Source: Gemmatimonadota bacterium (GTDB lineage Bacteria; Gemmatimonadota; Gemmatimonadetes; Longimicrobiales; Gaopeijiaceae). Taken from it: DNA of 44,338 bases. The position numbers and the translations under genes are program-made. Shown piece after piece: positions 8,330 to 16,731 of the stretch. Positions within the stretch are counted from its first letter, which is position 1. The number at the start of each line of letters is the position of its first letter. The notes beneath the pieces are model-generated. The model saw only the letters and a list, made by a program, of their open reading frames with translations. It ran no database searches and was not told the origin of the DNA. The stretch covers positions 1-44,338 of the forward strand of contig JAPPGM010000111.1 in assembly GCA_028874995.1 (NCBI GenBank), written 5' to 3'.

Positions 8330-9109
8330 ATGAAGCTTCCCCTCGACCTCGACCGCCCCGTCATCTTCTTCGACCTCGAGACCACGGGTCTCAGCCTCGC
8401 GAACGACCGGATCGTCGAACTCGCGGTCCTGCGCGTTTCGCCCCAGGGCGACGTGTTCGAGAAGGTGCGGCGCTACAACCCCGAAATCCCCATCCCTCCC
8501 GAAGCCGCCGCCGTCCACGGAATCACCGACGATGTCGTGGCGGACGAGCTCCCGTTTCGCAGAACCGCCAGGTCGCTGGCCCAACTCCTGGATCCGTGCG
8601 ATCTGGCGGGCTTCAACATCCGCCGCTTCGACCTGCCGATCCTGCTGGCCGAGTTTCGCCGGGCGGGCGTCCCCTTCGAGGTGAAGGGCCGCCTGCTGAT
8701 CGACATGAAGATGATCTTCCACCGCGAAGAGCCCCGCGACCTTTCCGCCGCCGCCCGCTTCTACCTAGCCCGCGACCACCAGGACGCACATACCGCACTG
8801 GGAGATATCCGCACCACCGCCGCGGTTCTGACGGCCCAGCTGGACCGTTACGCACACCTGCCGCGCGACGTGGCGGGACTTCACGCCTACTGCGACGAGA
8901 TGGGGCCCTTCGTGACCGAGTTCGACCGCTGGTTTTCCGAGGAGCGCGGCGCGCTCGTCTTCAATCGCGGGAAGCACAAGGGAGCCCCTCTCGACGAGAT
9001 AGCCGGCTCGGCCCCCGACTACCTGGAATGGATGATGCGCGCCGACGACATGCCGGATGAGGTGCTGGAGGTCGTCGGCCAGGCTCTGGCAAGGAGAAAC
9101 AACGCATGA
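8330..9109 (+). CDS. DnaQ-like 3'-5' exonuclease (DEDDh family)
   Basis: A 259-residue exonuclease related to the DNA polymerase III epsilon subunit and exonuclease X. The DEDDh residues are visible: D15 and E17 in FFDLETTG, D101 in FNIRRFDLPIL, then H154 and D159 in HTALGDIRTT. The C-terminal ~45 residues (VFNRGKHKGAPLDEIAGSAP onward) form the small extra domain common in stand-alone DnaQ/ExoX-type enzymes. The ATG at 8330 starts the conserved fold; an in-frame ATG at 8294 would lie inside the tandem repeat. The stop overlaps the next start by ATGA. DNA repair or RNA turnover is likely; a replicative proofreading role is unproven. Confidence 0.85.
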   Translation: MKLPLDLDRPVIFFDLETTGLSLANDRIVELAVLRVSPQGDVFEKVRRYNPEIPIPPEAAAVHGITDDVVADELPFRRTARSLAQLLDPCDLAGFNIRRFDLPILLAEFRRAGVPFEVKGRLLIDMKMIFHREEPRDLSAAARFYLARDHQDAHTALGDIRTTAAVLTAQLDRYAHLPRDVAGLHAYCDEMGPFVTEFDRWFSEERGALVFNRGKHKGAPLDEIAGSAPDYLEWMMRADDMPDEVLEVVGQALARRNNA

Positions 9110-11974
9110 GATTTCGTTTGGCTCTCGGCTTTGCGGTCATGGCGTCAGCCCCCGGCGTCGCCGGCCAGCAGGCGGTCACCGAAGCCGATCTGGCGGTCTT
9201 CCAGCCCCGCCACGTCGGCCCCGCCGTCACCGGCGGACGCATCCACGACGTCGAGGCTCTGCCCGGCGATCCGTCGACGATCTACGTCGCCACCGCCTCG
9301 GGCGGGCTGTGGAAGAGTGTCAACCGGGGCATCTCGTGGACCAACCTGTGGGAACACATGCCCGTCAGCACCTTCGGCGACCTGGCCATCGCGCCCTCCG
9401 ACCCGCGCGTCCTCTACGCAGGGACCGGCGAGCAGCAGAATCGCCAGAGCACGTCGTGGGGCAACGGCGTCTATCGGTCCGACGACGCGGGCGCCACCTG
9501 GCGGCACCTCGGCCTGGAGGAGACCCGCCACACGGGGCGCGTGCGCGTCCACCCAGGCAACCCCGACATCGTCTACGTGGCGGCGCTCGGGAACCTGTGG
9601 CGATCGTCGCCCGAGCGGGGCGTCTACCGGTCCCGGGACGGCGGCGAGAGCTGGGAGAAGGTGCTGTATATCGACGAACACACCGGCGCCGTGGACCTCG
9701 CCATCGACCCCTCGAATCCGGACATCCTCTACGCGGCCATGTACCAGCGGCAGCGGCGCACCTGGGGATTCAACGGCGGGGGACCCGGCAGCGGGATCTA
9801 CAAGACGACCGACGGCGGCGAGAACTGGCGCGAGCTGACCAACGGGTTGCCGGAGGGCGACAAGGGACGCATCGGGATCGCCGTTTCGGAGTCGAACCCG
9901 CGCGTGCTGCACGCACTCGTCCAGCATGCCGACGAGTCGGGCGGCTACCGCAGCGAGGACGGCGGCGAGAGCTGGGAGAAGGTCAACGACCGAAACATCC
10001 GGCCCATGTACTATTCGCATGTCTTCATCGACCCCTCGAACGAGGACCGGGTCTACACGCTGGCCACCTCGGCCCACCGCAGCGAGGACGGCGGCCGCAC
10101 CTTCGTGGAGATCGCCGAGCGGCCCACCTACGACGTGGGCGTGCACGCCGATCACCACACCATGTGGATCGACCCCGGCGATCCCGAGCACTTCTACCTG
10201 GCCGGAGACGCCGGATTGCACGAGACCTACGACATGGGGGTGACCTTCCGCCGCATCCACAACCTGCCGATCGGGCAGTTCTACGGGATCACCGTGGACA
10301 ACCGCGACCCGTACAGGATCTACGGCGGCATGCAGGACAACCACTCCTGGATGGGTCCGTCGAGGACCCGTTCCTGGGAGGGGATCGTGGACGACGAATG
10401 GCGGCAGAGCGGTTTCGGCGACGGGATGTACCAGCAGGCCGATCCGGACGGGCGCACGATCTACATCAATACCCAGAACGGGGGGTGGACCCGCTTCGAC
10501 AACGTCACGGGCGACATGATGAGCCTGCGGTTGAGCGCGCCAGAGGGCGAGGAGCCGTACCGGTGGGACTGGGTGTCGCCGAGCCTGGTCTCGCGCCACG
10601 ATCCCAACGTGGTCTACCTGGGCGGGAACCGTCTCTTCATCTCGCGGGACCGGGGCGACAGCTTCACCCGCACCGAGGATCTCACGCGGCGGCAGGATCG
10701 CGACACGCTCGAGATCATGGGGGTGCGCGGCGCCGACATCGAACTCTCGCGCAACGACGGCACCTCGTCGTACGGCGAAATCGTCACGATCTCCGAATCC
10801 CCCCTGGATCCGGCCGTGCTCTGGGTCGGCACCGACGACGGGAACGTCCAGGTGTCGACGGACGGCGGCCGCAGCTGGAACGAGGTCTCGGGCGGAGCTC
10901 CCGGGCTGCCGGACGGCACCTACGTCAGCCGCCTCCTCGCCTCGGCCGACGCGACCGGTACCGCCTACGTCACCTTCGACGCCCACCGCGACGGGGACTT
11001 CCGGCCTTACGTCTACCGCGCCGAGGATTTCGGTGACGTCTGGACGCCGCTCCACGGCAATCTCCCATCGGGATCCGCCAACGTGATCGTGCAGCACCCC
11101 GACAACCCCGGCGTGCTTCTTCCTCGGCACCGAGCACCACGTCTTCGCCAGCACCGACCGGGGCGCCTCGTGGGCGCGCTTCCCCAACCTCCCCACCACC
11201 GCCTACGACGACATGGTCATCCACCCCCGCGAGAAGGACCTCGTGCTGGGGACGCACGGCCGCTCGATCATCATCCTGGACGATGTCGGCCCGCTGGCCC
11301 GGTATGGGATCACCGCCGCCGATGCCGTGGCGCTCTACGACACGCGCCCCGGCACCATCATGAACTACTGGAAGGACACCTCATATCGCGCCCAGGCCCT
11401 GTTCATGGGCGACAACCCGGTGGACGGGACGCACATCACCTACCGCCTCGGTCCGGGCTCCGGCCCCGCCCGGCTCACGGTCCGCAACGCCGCCGGCGAT
11501 GTCGTTCGGGAGCTGGCGGTCCCTGCCAGGCCCGGATTGCACCGGGTCAACTGGGATCTCCGCCACGCTCTTCCGGATGCCGATGGTGCCGAGTGGGCCG
11601 CCCACGATCCCACGGTCGTCCCCCGCACCCTGGCCCAACGCGGTCCCTTCGTGTCGCCGGGCATCTACACGCTGGAACTCTCGGCGCGTGGCACCACGGT
11701 GACGGGCAACGTGAGCGTGGCAGGCGACCCCGACCTCCCCCTCACGGTGGAGGACTACCGCGAACGCGAAGCCTTCCTGCTGGAGATCCTCGAGCTGACG
11801 AGCCAGCTTGGCCGGGGTGGAAATGACGACGCTTCCGCCTATCGCCGCCAGCTCATGCAACTCTACAGCGCGATCAACGGCGGCGGGGTCCGGCAGGGGA
11901 CGCTGTACCCCCCGACCACCACCCAGCGCGAACAACTGGAACGGATCAAGCAGGCCCTGGGGTTGGTGGCATGA
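9106..11974 (+). pseudogene. VPS10/sortilin-like BNR-repeat exported protein, frameshifted near 11118
   Basis: A large secreted beta-propeller protein with a Sec signal (MRFRLALGFAVMASAPGVAG) and many Asp-box/BNR units such as SGGLWKSVNRGISW, YRSDDAGATW, YRSRDGGESWEK and YKTTDGGENW. It is read in one frame to about 11117 (HPDNPGVL), after which the sense continues in the next frame as FLGTEHHVFASTDRGASW to the stop at 11974. One extra base in the run cttcttcctc at ~11114-11123 explains this. Joined, the product is ~955 residues, close to full length for such proteins. The downstream part carries a second propeller end and a beta-rich tail. It is either a sequencing error, a recent mutation or, less likely, programmed frameshifting. 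Ligand unknown. Confidence 0.8.
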
Positions 11975-12571
11975 CTACCAGCTGATCCGTGTCGGAAACC
12001 CAACCAGGATCTCGAAGGACTCGTCGAGGTGCGCCGGCATGCGCTGATCACGCCGGTACCGCCCCTCGATATTGAAGACCGAGCCTCCCACCACCGGTGA
12101 CAGCCCACCCCCCCAACCGAAGACCACCGAGTCGCCACCCTGCCACTTGCGGGTGGCCTGGTCGTAGGTGCGGTTGGCCACCGGATACGCCCGCCCGAAG
12201 AACCCGATCAGGTAGGGCTGGGTCGGAACGTCGATCCTGATGCCACCCAACCCGGTCGTCAGGTAGTCGATTTCCAGGCCGGCCTCGGTGTTGACAGCCA
12301 GGATGGTTCCGGCGCCCCCGATGAACGCGGCGACCCGCACAGGGCTGGAAACGGGGAGCCATATCTCCGCGGCGGCCCGCATGCCGGCCATGGGCGAGAC
12401 GGGCAGCCGCTCTTCACGCGGGTTGTCGGCGACACCCGCGTAGGGTAGCACCATGATGCTGACGCTGATGCCTTCGGGCTCCTCTTCCGTCTCCTGCGCC
12501 GCCACCTCTCCCGTAGTCGGCAGCGTGAGACCGAGAACCACCGGAACTGCGATTGCGAAACGACACATCAT
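11975..12571 (-). CDS. Exported beta-rich outer-membrane-like protein, unknown function
   Basis: A 198-residue protein with a Sec signal (MMCRFAIAVPVVLGLTLP, cleavage after VAAQ). After a short acidic linker (ETEEEPEG), alternating polar and hydrophobic residues with many glycines and aromatics (LTTGLGGIRIDVPTQPYLIGFFGRAY) run to a C-terminal strand ending RISW, which suggests a small beta-barrel. I do not recognise a named family. The ATG at 12571 has AGGGAGG upstream; a second ATG at 12568 is equally possible. Its stop abuts the convergent sortilin-like gene, and it follows the larger outer-membrane gene by 16 nt, so both probably share a transcript. Confidence 0.6.
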   Translation of the reverse strand: MMCRFAIAVPVVLGLTLPTTGEVAAQETEEEPEGISVSIMVLPYAGVADNPREERLPVSPMAGMRAAAEIWLPVSSPVRVAAFIGGAGTILAVNTEAGLEIDYLTTGLGGIRIDVPTQPYLIGFFGRAYPVANRTYDQATRKWQGGDSVVFGWGGGLSPVVGGSVFNIEGRYRRDQRMPAHLDESFEILVGFPTRISW

Positions 12572-12587
12572 TTGTTCCTCCCTTGGG

Positions 12588-13949
12588 TTAGCGCCACCAG
12601 CCGAAGCCGCCTCCGAACCGGTTGTTAACCACATTATTGTAGATTGAGCCGAACTGGAAGGAAAAGCCGACTTCGATTCCGTAGTTGAAGTCCTGGGCCC
12701 GCTGCTGGAGGTTCAGCAATGCTTCGGCGTCGGTGGCTCCTTCCGCCGACAGGTAGATCTGGTCGTTCACCCATGAGATGTTCGCCTCGCCGCTGACGCT
12801 CAGGCCGCGGGTGATGCGGAAGTCCACGTCCCCCCGCATCGAGACGTTGTACAGTTCGGTATCGTGGAGAAAATGCGAACCCTGCAGCCGGATGGAGGCG
12901 TCGCCCCACTGCTGGCGCTGGGAGATCTCGATTTCAATGGCCTGTTCCCATCGCGTCTCTTCCAACTGCCCGTGGACGGTCTTTTCGATGTAGCGCCTGT
13001 AGGCGGGTCCGATCTGGTAGAAGACCGTGAAGGAGCGACGCGTGGCCTCTTCGTAGGGGAAGAAGCTGTACTCGAGTGCGGGCGTTAGCTCGACGCGGAA
13101 CGTCTGGTTGAAACGGACGATCTTGCGGGCCTCGCCCTCGATCCCGATGGACCAGTGATCGGCCAGCGAGTATGCGATCAGCTCGCTGAACCCCCAGTCG
13201 GTCCGCTGGTCCGAAAAGGTGGAGTCGTTGGCCAGGTCGATTTCACGGTGGTTGAATTCCAGGTTCGCCCGGAAGTTCATCTTCCAGGTGGGGGTCACAC
13301 GCGACGCACTCGCGTTCCCGTTGATCTGGTTGGTGCGGCGTGTCTGCTCCCCGTTGAGTTCCGTGCGCCCCCCGAGCCGGAAGACCCAGAAGTTCCACGG
13401 GTCGTCGACTTCTTCCTGAGCCACGACGCGCTCGGCCGGATCGAATCCCTCGGTGACGGGGGCAACCATGCCGGCGATTTCATGGAAGTCCTCCGCGGTC
13501 TCGAAGAAGCCGTGAACGGTGGCGAAGTGCAGCAAACCCACGCCGATGGTATAGACGAGTTCGTCGAGCGTCTCACGGTCCGTGGCGGTGGGAGGCGCCT
13601 GGTACAACAGTTGCTCCTCGTACTCGACGTCCTCCCTGCCCATGAAGTCCAACTGGTACTCCCGCCCGCCCGCGCCCGTCGTCTGGCTCGTCATGATTAC
13701 ATGGACATCCGCGCTCTCGGGCACCCGCACCCAGTTCACCCATGTGAGTTCCGTGCGGAAATACTCGCGGTTGCAACCCCGGGTCGCGCAATCGAGGAAA
13801 ACGCTCAGGCGGTTGCCGTTCACGCCTTCGGTCTGTTGCGCGGAGAGTGGGTCGGTCGCGCACGCGACCACAACCAGCGAGAGAACCACCAGGAGCCGGT
13901 GAACGCCCGCGGCGGAGACAATGTGTGCGGCCGCTGGTCGGGTCAGCAT
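12588..13949 (-). CDS. Conserved exported outer-membrane beta-barrel-like protein, unknown function
   Basis: A 453-residue exported protein. The hydrophobic stretch LLVVLSLVVVACA is followed either by a lipobox-like VVAC or by signal-peptidase I cleavage at LSAQ. Residues ~40-150 form a soluble domain (FRTELTWVNWVRVPESADVHV). The rest is a run of amphipathic strands ending in FNYGIEVGFSFQFGSIYNN and a terminal tryptophan-rich tail, typical of a barrel. The frame is open to an ATG at 14027, but the ATG at 13949, preceded by GGCAGGGGG, gives a normal signal length. Function is not recognisable. The next gene on the same strand starts 16 nt after its stop. Confidence 0.6.
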   Translation of the reverse strand: MLTRPAAAHIVSAAGVHRLLVVLSLVVVACATDPLSAQQTEGVNGNRLSVFLDCATRGCNREYFRTELTWVNWVRVPESADVHVIMTSQTTGAGGREYQLDFMGREDVEYEEQLLYQAPPTATDRETLDELVYTIGVGLLHFATVHGFFETAEDFHEIAGMVAPVTEGFDPAERVVAQEEVDDPWNFWVFRLGGRTELNGEQTRRTNQINGNASASRVTPTWKMNFRANLEFNHREIDLANDSTFSDQRTDWGFSELIAYSLADHWSIGIEGEARKIVRFNQTFRVELTPALEYSFFPYEEATRRSFTVFYQIGPAYRRYIEKTVHGQLEETRWEQAIEIEISQRQQWGDASIRLQGSHFLHDTELYNVSMRGDVDFRITRGLSVSGEANISWVNDQIYLSAEGATDAEALLNLQQRAQDFNYGIEVGFSFQFGSIYNNVVNNRFGGGFGWWR

Positions 13950-14205
13950 GGCCGGGGGCCCCCTGCCAACAAAGCGAGGAGCCGCCCACCGGCGATGATC
14001 ATCTATCCTTGAAGTCCCCGTGGTCATGTGTCAGGAGGCGTTTTCGTTCGGCACCCCGGATACGCCGTTTCAAGAGGTGCGAACCCGAGCCCGTAGCAAA
14101 GACACGCCGGGCCACCGCGCCGTTGAGCCCCCATTGCCCCGTCGCCGTCCCCGGTGCAGACTGCCCACACATCGCACGCCACCGACTACGGGAGACTCTT
14201 GCATC

Positions 14206-14598
14206 ATGCTCTACGCCGCTCACTCCGGCCTCCGCTTCCTGGTACTGCTGGCCGGGCTCTTCGTGATTCTCTACGCGCTCGTGGGCCACTTCGGCAAACG
14301 CGAATACTCGTCCGCCATGGCGCGTCTCGCGGCCGTCTTCACGGGCCTGCTGCACCTGCAGGTGCTGACCGGGATTGCGGTGCTCTTCACCCGGCCCTTC
14401 TACAACAGCATCATCGGCCACCTCTTCCTGATGCTGCTCGCGGCCGCCGTGGCCCAGCTCACCAGCAGCGTGGTCAGGCGCCGCCCCCGGGAGGAGAAGA
14501 CGTACGCACCGCATCTGGTGGGAGCGGTGGTGGCGCTGGGACTCGTGGTGGCAGGAATCCTCGCGATCGGGCGGGGGGTGCTGCAGAGTACGATGTAG
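14206..14598 (+). CDS. Four-helix membrane protein resembling the 'cytochrome b' family of Bacteroidota
   Basis: A 130-residue integral membrane protein with four helices (~5-30, 40-62, 68-92, 104-128). Conserved-looking residues are AHSGLR in helix 1, LHLQVLTG in helix 2 and GHLFLML in helix 3. This H..R, H-Q..G and GH..M pattern is what I recall of a small 4-TM family annotated as cytochrome b-like in Bacteroidota, so the histidines may ligate haem. That assignment is from memory and not certain. GGGAG stands 11 nt before the ATG at 14206. The frame is open further upstream, but that sequence is not protein-like. It stands alone between minus-strand genes. Confidence 0.6.
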   Translation: MLYAAHSGLRFLVLLAGLFVILYALVGHFGKREYSSAMARLAAVFTGLLHLQVLTGIAVLFTRPFYNSIIGHLFLMLLAAAVAQLTSSVVRRRPREEKTYAPHLVGAVVALGLVVAGILAIGRGVLQSTM

Positions 14599-14619
14599 GG
14601 GACGGCCAGCGGCTCTGAA

Positions 14620-15261
14620 TCACGGGCCCTTCTTCCGGAACTCCGAACGTACTCTCCGCCATTCGTCGCAGGCCGTCTGACGCGCGGCCTCCAGGGCCTC
14701 GGGACCGATGACGCTCCGGACCTCCTGGTTGAGCGCCTCCAAGGCTTCGCGATCCGGGTCGGCCGTGTCGGCGAGAACCTCCATGAAGTCCGCGACGAGC
14801 GGCATGATGCGCTCCATCTCGGCATTGAACGAATCGCGCTGGGCCGGGGTCATCGCTTCCCACTGCTCGGCCCACGCGGCGGCGACAGAGTCCCGGTCGA
14901 GCGCCTCCAACTCCGCCAACGCTTCTTCGGACCACTCTTCCGACCGATCAAACTCTTGGAGGAGCAGCCGCTCCATCACCTCGCTGAAATCCTCGCGGTT
15001 GGACACCACCTCGTCCACGAGAACCTCGTCGCACATCACCATGCGGACCCGGATCGGACCTTCACCGTCTTCGAGACGCTGGACGACGGCGCTGTCTTCG
15101 GCGCTGAATTCCGGTTCGAAACCGGAAGGATCCAGCTTCATTTCCAAGACCGGGATGGTGGACTCCCGGTCCACACCGCCACAAGCCCAAGCCAACAGCA
15201 CCCCTGTGGCCGCGACCACACTCCAGCCGCCCCGGTGGACATACCGTCTACGAACTCGCAT
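14620..15261 (-). CDS. Putative lipoprotein with helical charged C-terminal region
   Basis: A 213-residue exported protein. The signal GGWSVVAATGVLLAWAC ends in a cysteine with an imperfect lipobox (AWAC), so lipid attachment is likely but not certain. The mature part is strongly acidic and helical (SEEALAELEALDRDSVAAAWAEQ in pieces, REALEALNQEVRSV). Two further cysteines, C77 and C198, might pair. I recognise no family. The ATG at 15261 is supported by AGAGGTG eight nt upstream. It lies 167 nt downstream of susD on the same strand, so it may be the last gene of the susCD transcript. Upstream of the ATG the frame stays open but is non-coding in character. Confidence 0.65.
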   Translation of the reverse strand: MRVRRRYVHRGGWSVVAATGVLLAWACGGVDRESTIPVLEMKLDPSGFEPEFSAEDSAVVQRLEDGEGPIRVRMVMCDEVLVDEVVSNREDFSEVMERLLLQEFDRSEEWSEEALAELEALDRDSVAAAWAEQWEAMTPAQRDSFNAEMERIMPLVADFMEVLADTADPDREALEALNQEVRSVIGPEALEAARQTACDEWRRVRSEFRKKGP

Positions 15262-15428
15262 GGCTACACACCTCTTTGTTCTTCGCACCATCGTCGGACG
15301 CGGCAAACCTCGGGACCCGGGGTTCGCGTCGCAAGGATCCCGCGCAGAAGCGGCGAGCCGCCGGGCCGGCGAGGCGGGACAGCCTGTCGGACCTGGGACC
15401 CGGCAGCTCGCCGTGCTCGCGGTCCCCG

Positions 15429-16715
15429 TCAGCTGAGGTTGTCGTTCGTCTCGATCTCGCTCCGCGAAATCGGGAAGCACAAGTCCTGCTGAACCAGGTG
15501 CGAACCCTCGTCCTGGCTTCCCGACGGCACCTCCAGCGGATGCCGCTCTCCCGGCGTGTTGTCCCTGTTCCAGCGGAAGAAGTCGCCCAGGCGGCGCCCT
15601 TCCAGCCACAGCACGATCCCGCGCTCGCGCTTCAGCGCCGTCCACGCTTCCGCCGTGTTGGAGGCCATCGCCGGTTCGACCCCCACCGCCTCACGCAGCG
15701 TGTTGATCTTCGCCAGCGCGCCCTGCCAGTCCCCGCTCACGAGCATCGCCTCGGCCTCGATGAGGCGCATCTCGGCCCCCTTCGAGAGGGGGATGTCCGC
15801 GCCCGGATCGGGGTATTTCGTCTGCGGCCACCACGGTACCTGCCCACAGCACTGGACCGCGGCGTCCCCGGTTTCGTCGGTGACGCGGAAGGGCACCCGG
15901 GGGTCGCCGTTCGGGTTGTTGTCGCTCAGGCTGTACTCCTCGTACTTCGTGAACTTCTGCGTGTGCGCCTTGTACGGCTCCGCCTGGCTCGCAAACTGGA
16001 TCCGGTTGTGGGTCGTGGTGCCTTCCGTCGAGTGGTAGGGCATTTGGAAGACGAAGTCGTCCGGCACGGCTGTCGCGTCGGCGACCGCCCCGGTCCAGTC
16101 GCCCAGGAACGCCTTGACCGAAGCCCGGGCCGCAACGGCCGCCATGGCCACGTCGCCCGAACCGAGCCGCTGGGCCTCGTCGAAGCGGGCGATGGCCCGT
16201 TCGTAGTAGATGCTTCGCGGCTGTCTTGGTCCCCCGTCGATCACCGCATCGCAGAAGTTCTCTCCCAGCAGCCGATACGCGTAGCCCGCCCAGAGGTAGG
16301 CCTTCCCGAGCATGGTCGGGTCCACGGCACCAGTTTCCTCGATCTTCGCGATCCCGTCGTCACCCCACCAGCGCGCCCTCTGCGAGAGGTTCCAGTGGGT
16401 GTTGATCGTCTCGTAGTCGAGTTCGCCGTTCTGCCACTCGACCTGAATGCCGAAGCTGCCCGTCGAACCGGACGGGTGGATTTCCCGTGTGATTGCGGCA
16501 GAGGTATACCCGACCCAGTTGTGCGCCTCGGACGCGGCCCGGCCGATTCCCTGCACGATCGCCGCCTGCGCCTCGGCTCTCAGGAGGAAGTCCTCCTGGA
16601 CGCGGCCGGGATTGACGACCGAGACATCGCACGCCGACGGCAATGCCGCCACCGCGACGACCGCCAGTGCGCCACGCCCGATCCCCCCCGCTGCTCCCAT
16701 CATTGTGCTCTTCAT
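15429..16715 (-). CDS. RagB/SusD-family outer-membrane nutrient-binding lipoprotein
   Basis: A 428-residue SusD-like lipoprotein that caps a SusC-type channel on the cell surface and captures glycans or peptides. The lipobox is PSAC, giving C+DVSVVNPG as the mature start. The TPR-like helical core shows GKAYLWAGYAYRLLGENFCDAV, FDEAQRLG and AEAMLVSGDWQGALAKINTLR. The family's C-terminal block WTALKRERGIVLWLEGRRLGDFFRW is intact. The first ATG (16724) directly touches GGGGAGGG; the ATG at 16715 has a better spacing of nine, so I use it. It follows susC by a few nt in one operon. It is shorter than classical ~500-residue SusD, as usual for Gemmatimonadota-type members. Substrate cannot be told. 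Confidence 0.9.
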   Translation of the reverse strand: MKSTMMGAAGGIGRGALAVVAVAALPSACDVSVVNPGRVQEDFLLRAEAQAAIVQGIGRAASEAHNWVGYTSAAITREIHPSGSTGSFGIQVEWQNGELDYETINTHWNLSQRARWWGDDGIAKIEETGAVDPTMLGKAYLWAGYAYRLLGENFCDAVIDGGPRQPRSIYYERAIARFDEAQRLGSGDVAMAAVAARASVKAFLGDWTGAVADATAVPDDFVFQMPYHSTEGTTTHNRIQFASQAEPYKAHTQKFTKYEEYSLSDNNPNGDPRVPFRVTDETGDAAVQCCGQVPWWPQTKYPDPGADIPLSKGAEMRLIEAEAMLVSGDWQGALAKINTLREAVGVEPAMASNTAEAWTALKRERGIVLWLEGRRLGDFFRWNRDNTPGERHPLEVPSGSQDEGSHLVQQDLCFPISRSEIETNDNLS

Positions 16716-16731
16716 TCGTCGCATCCCTCCC

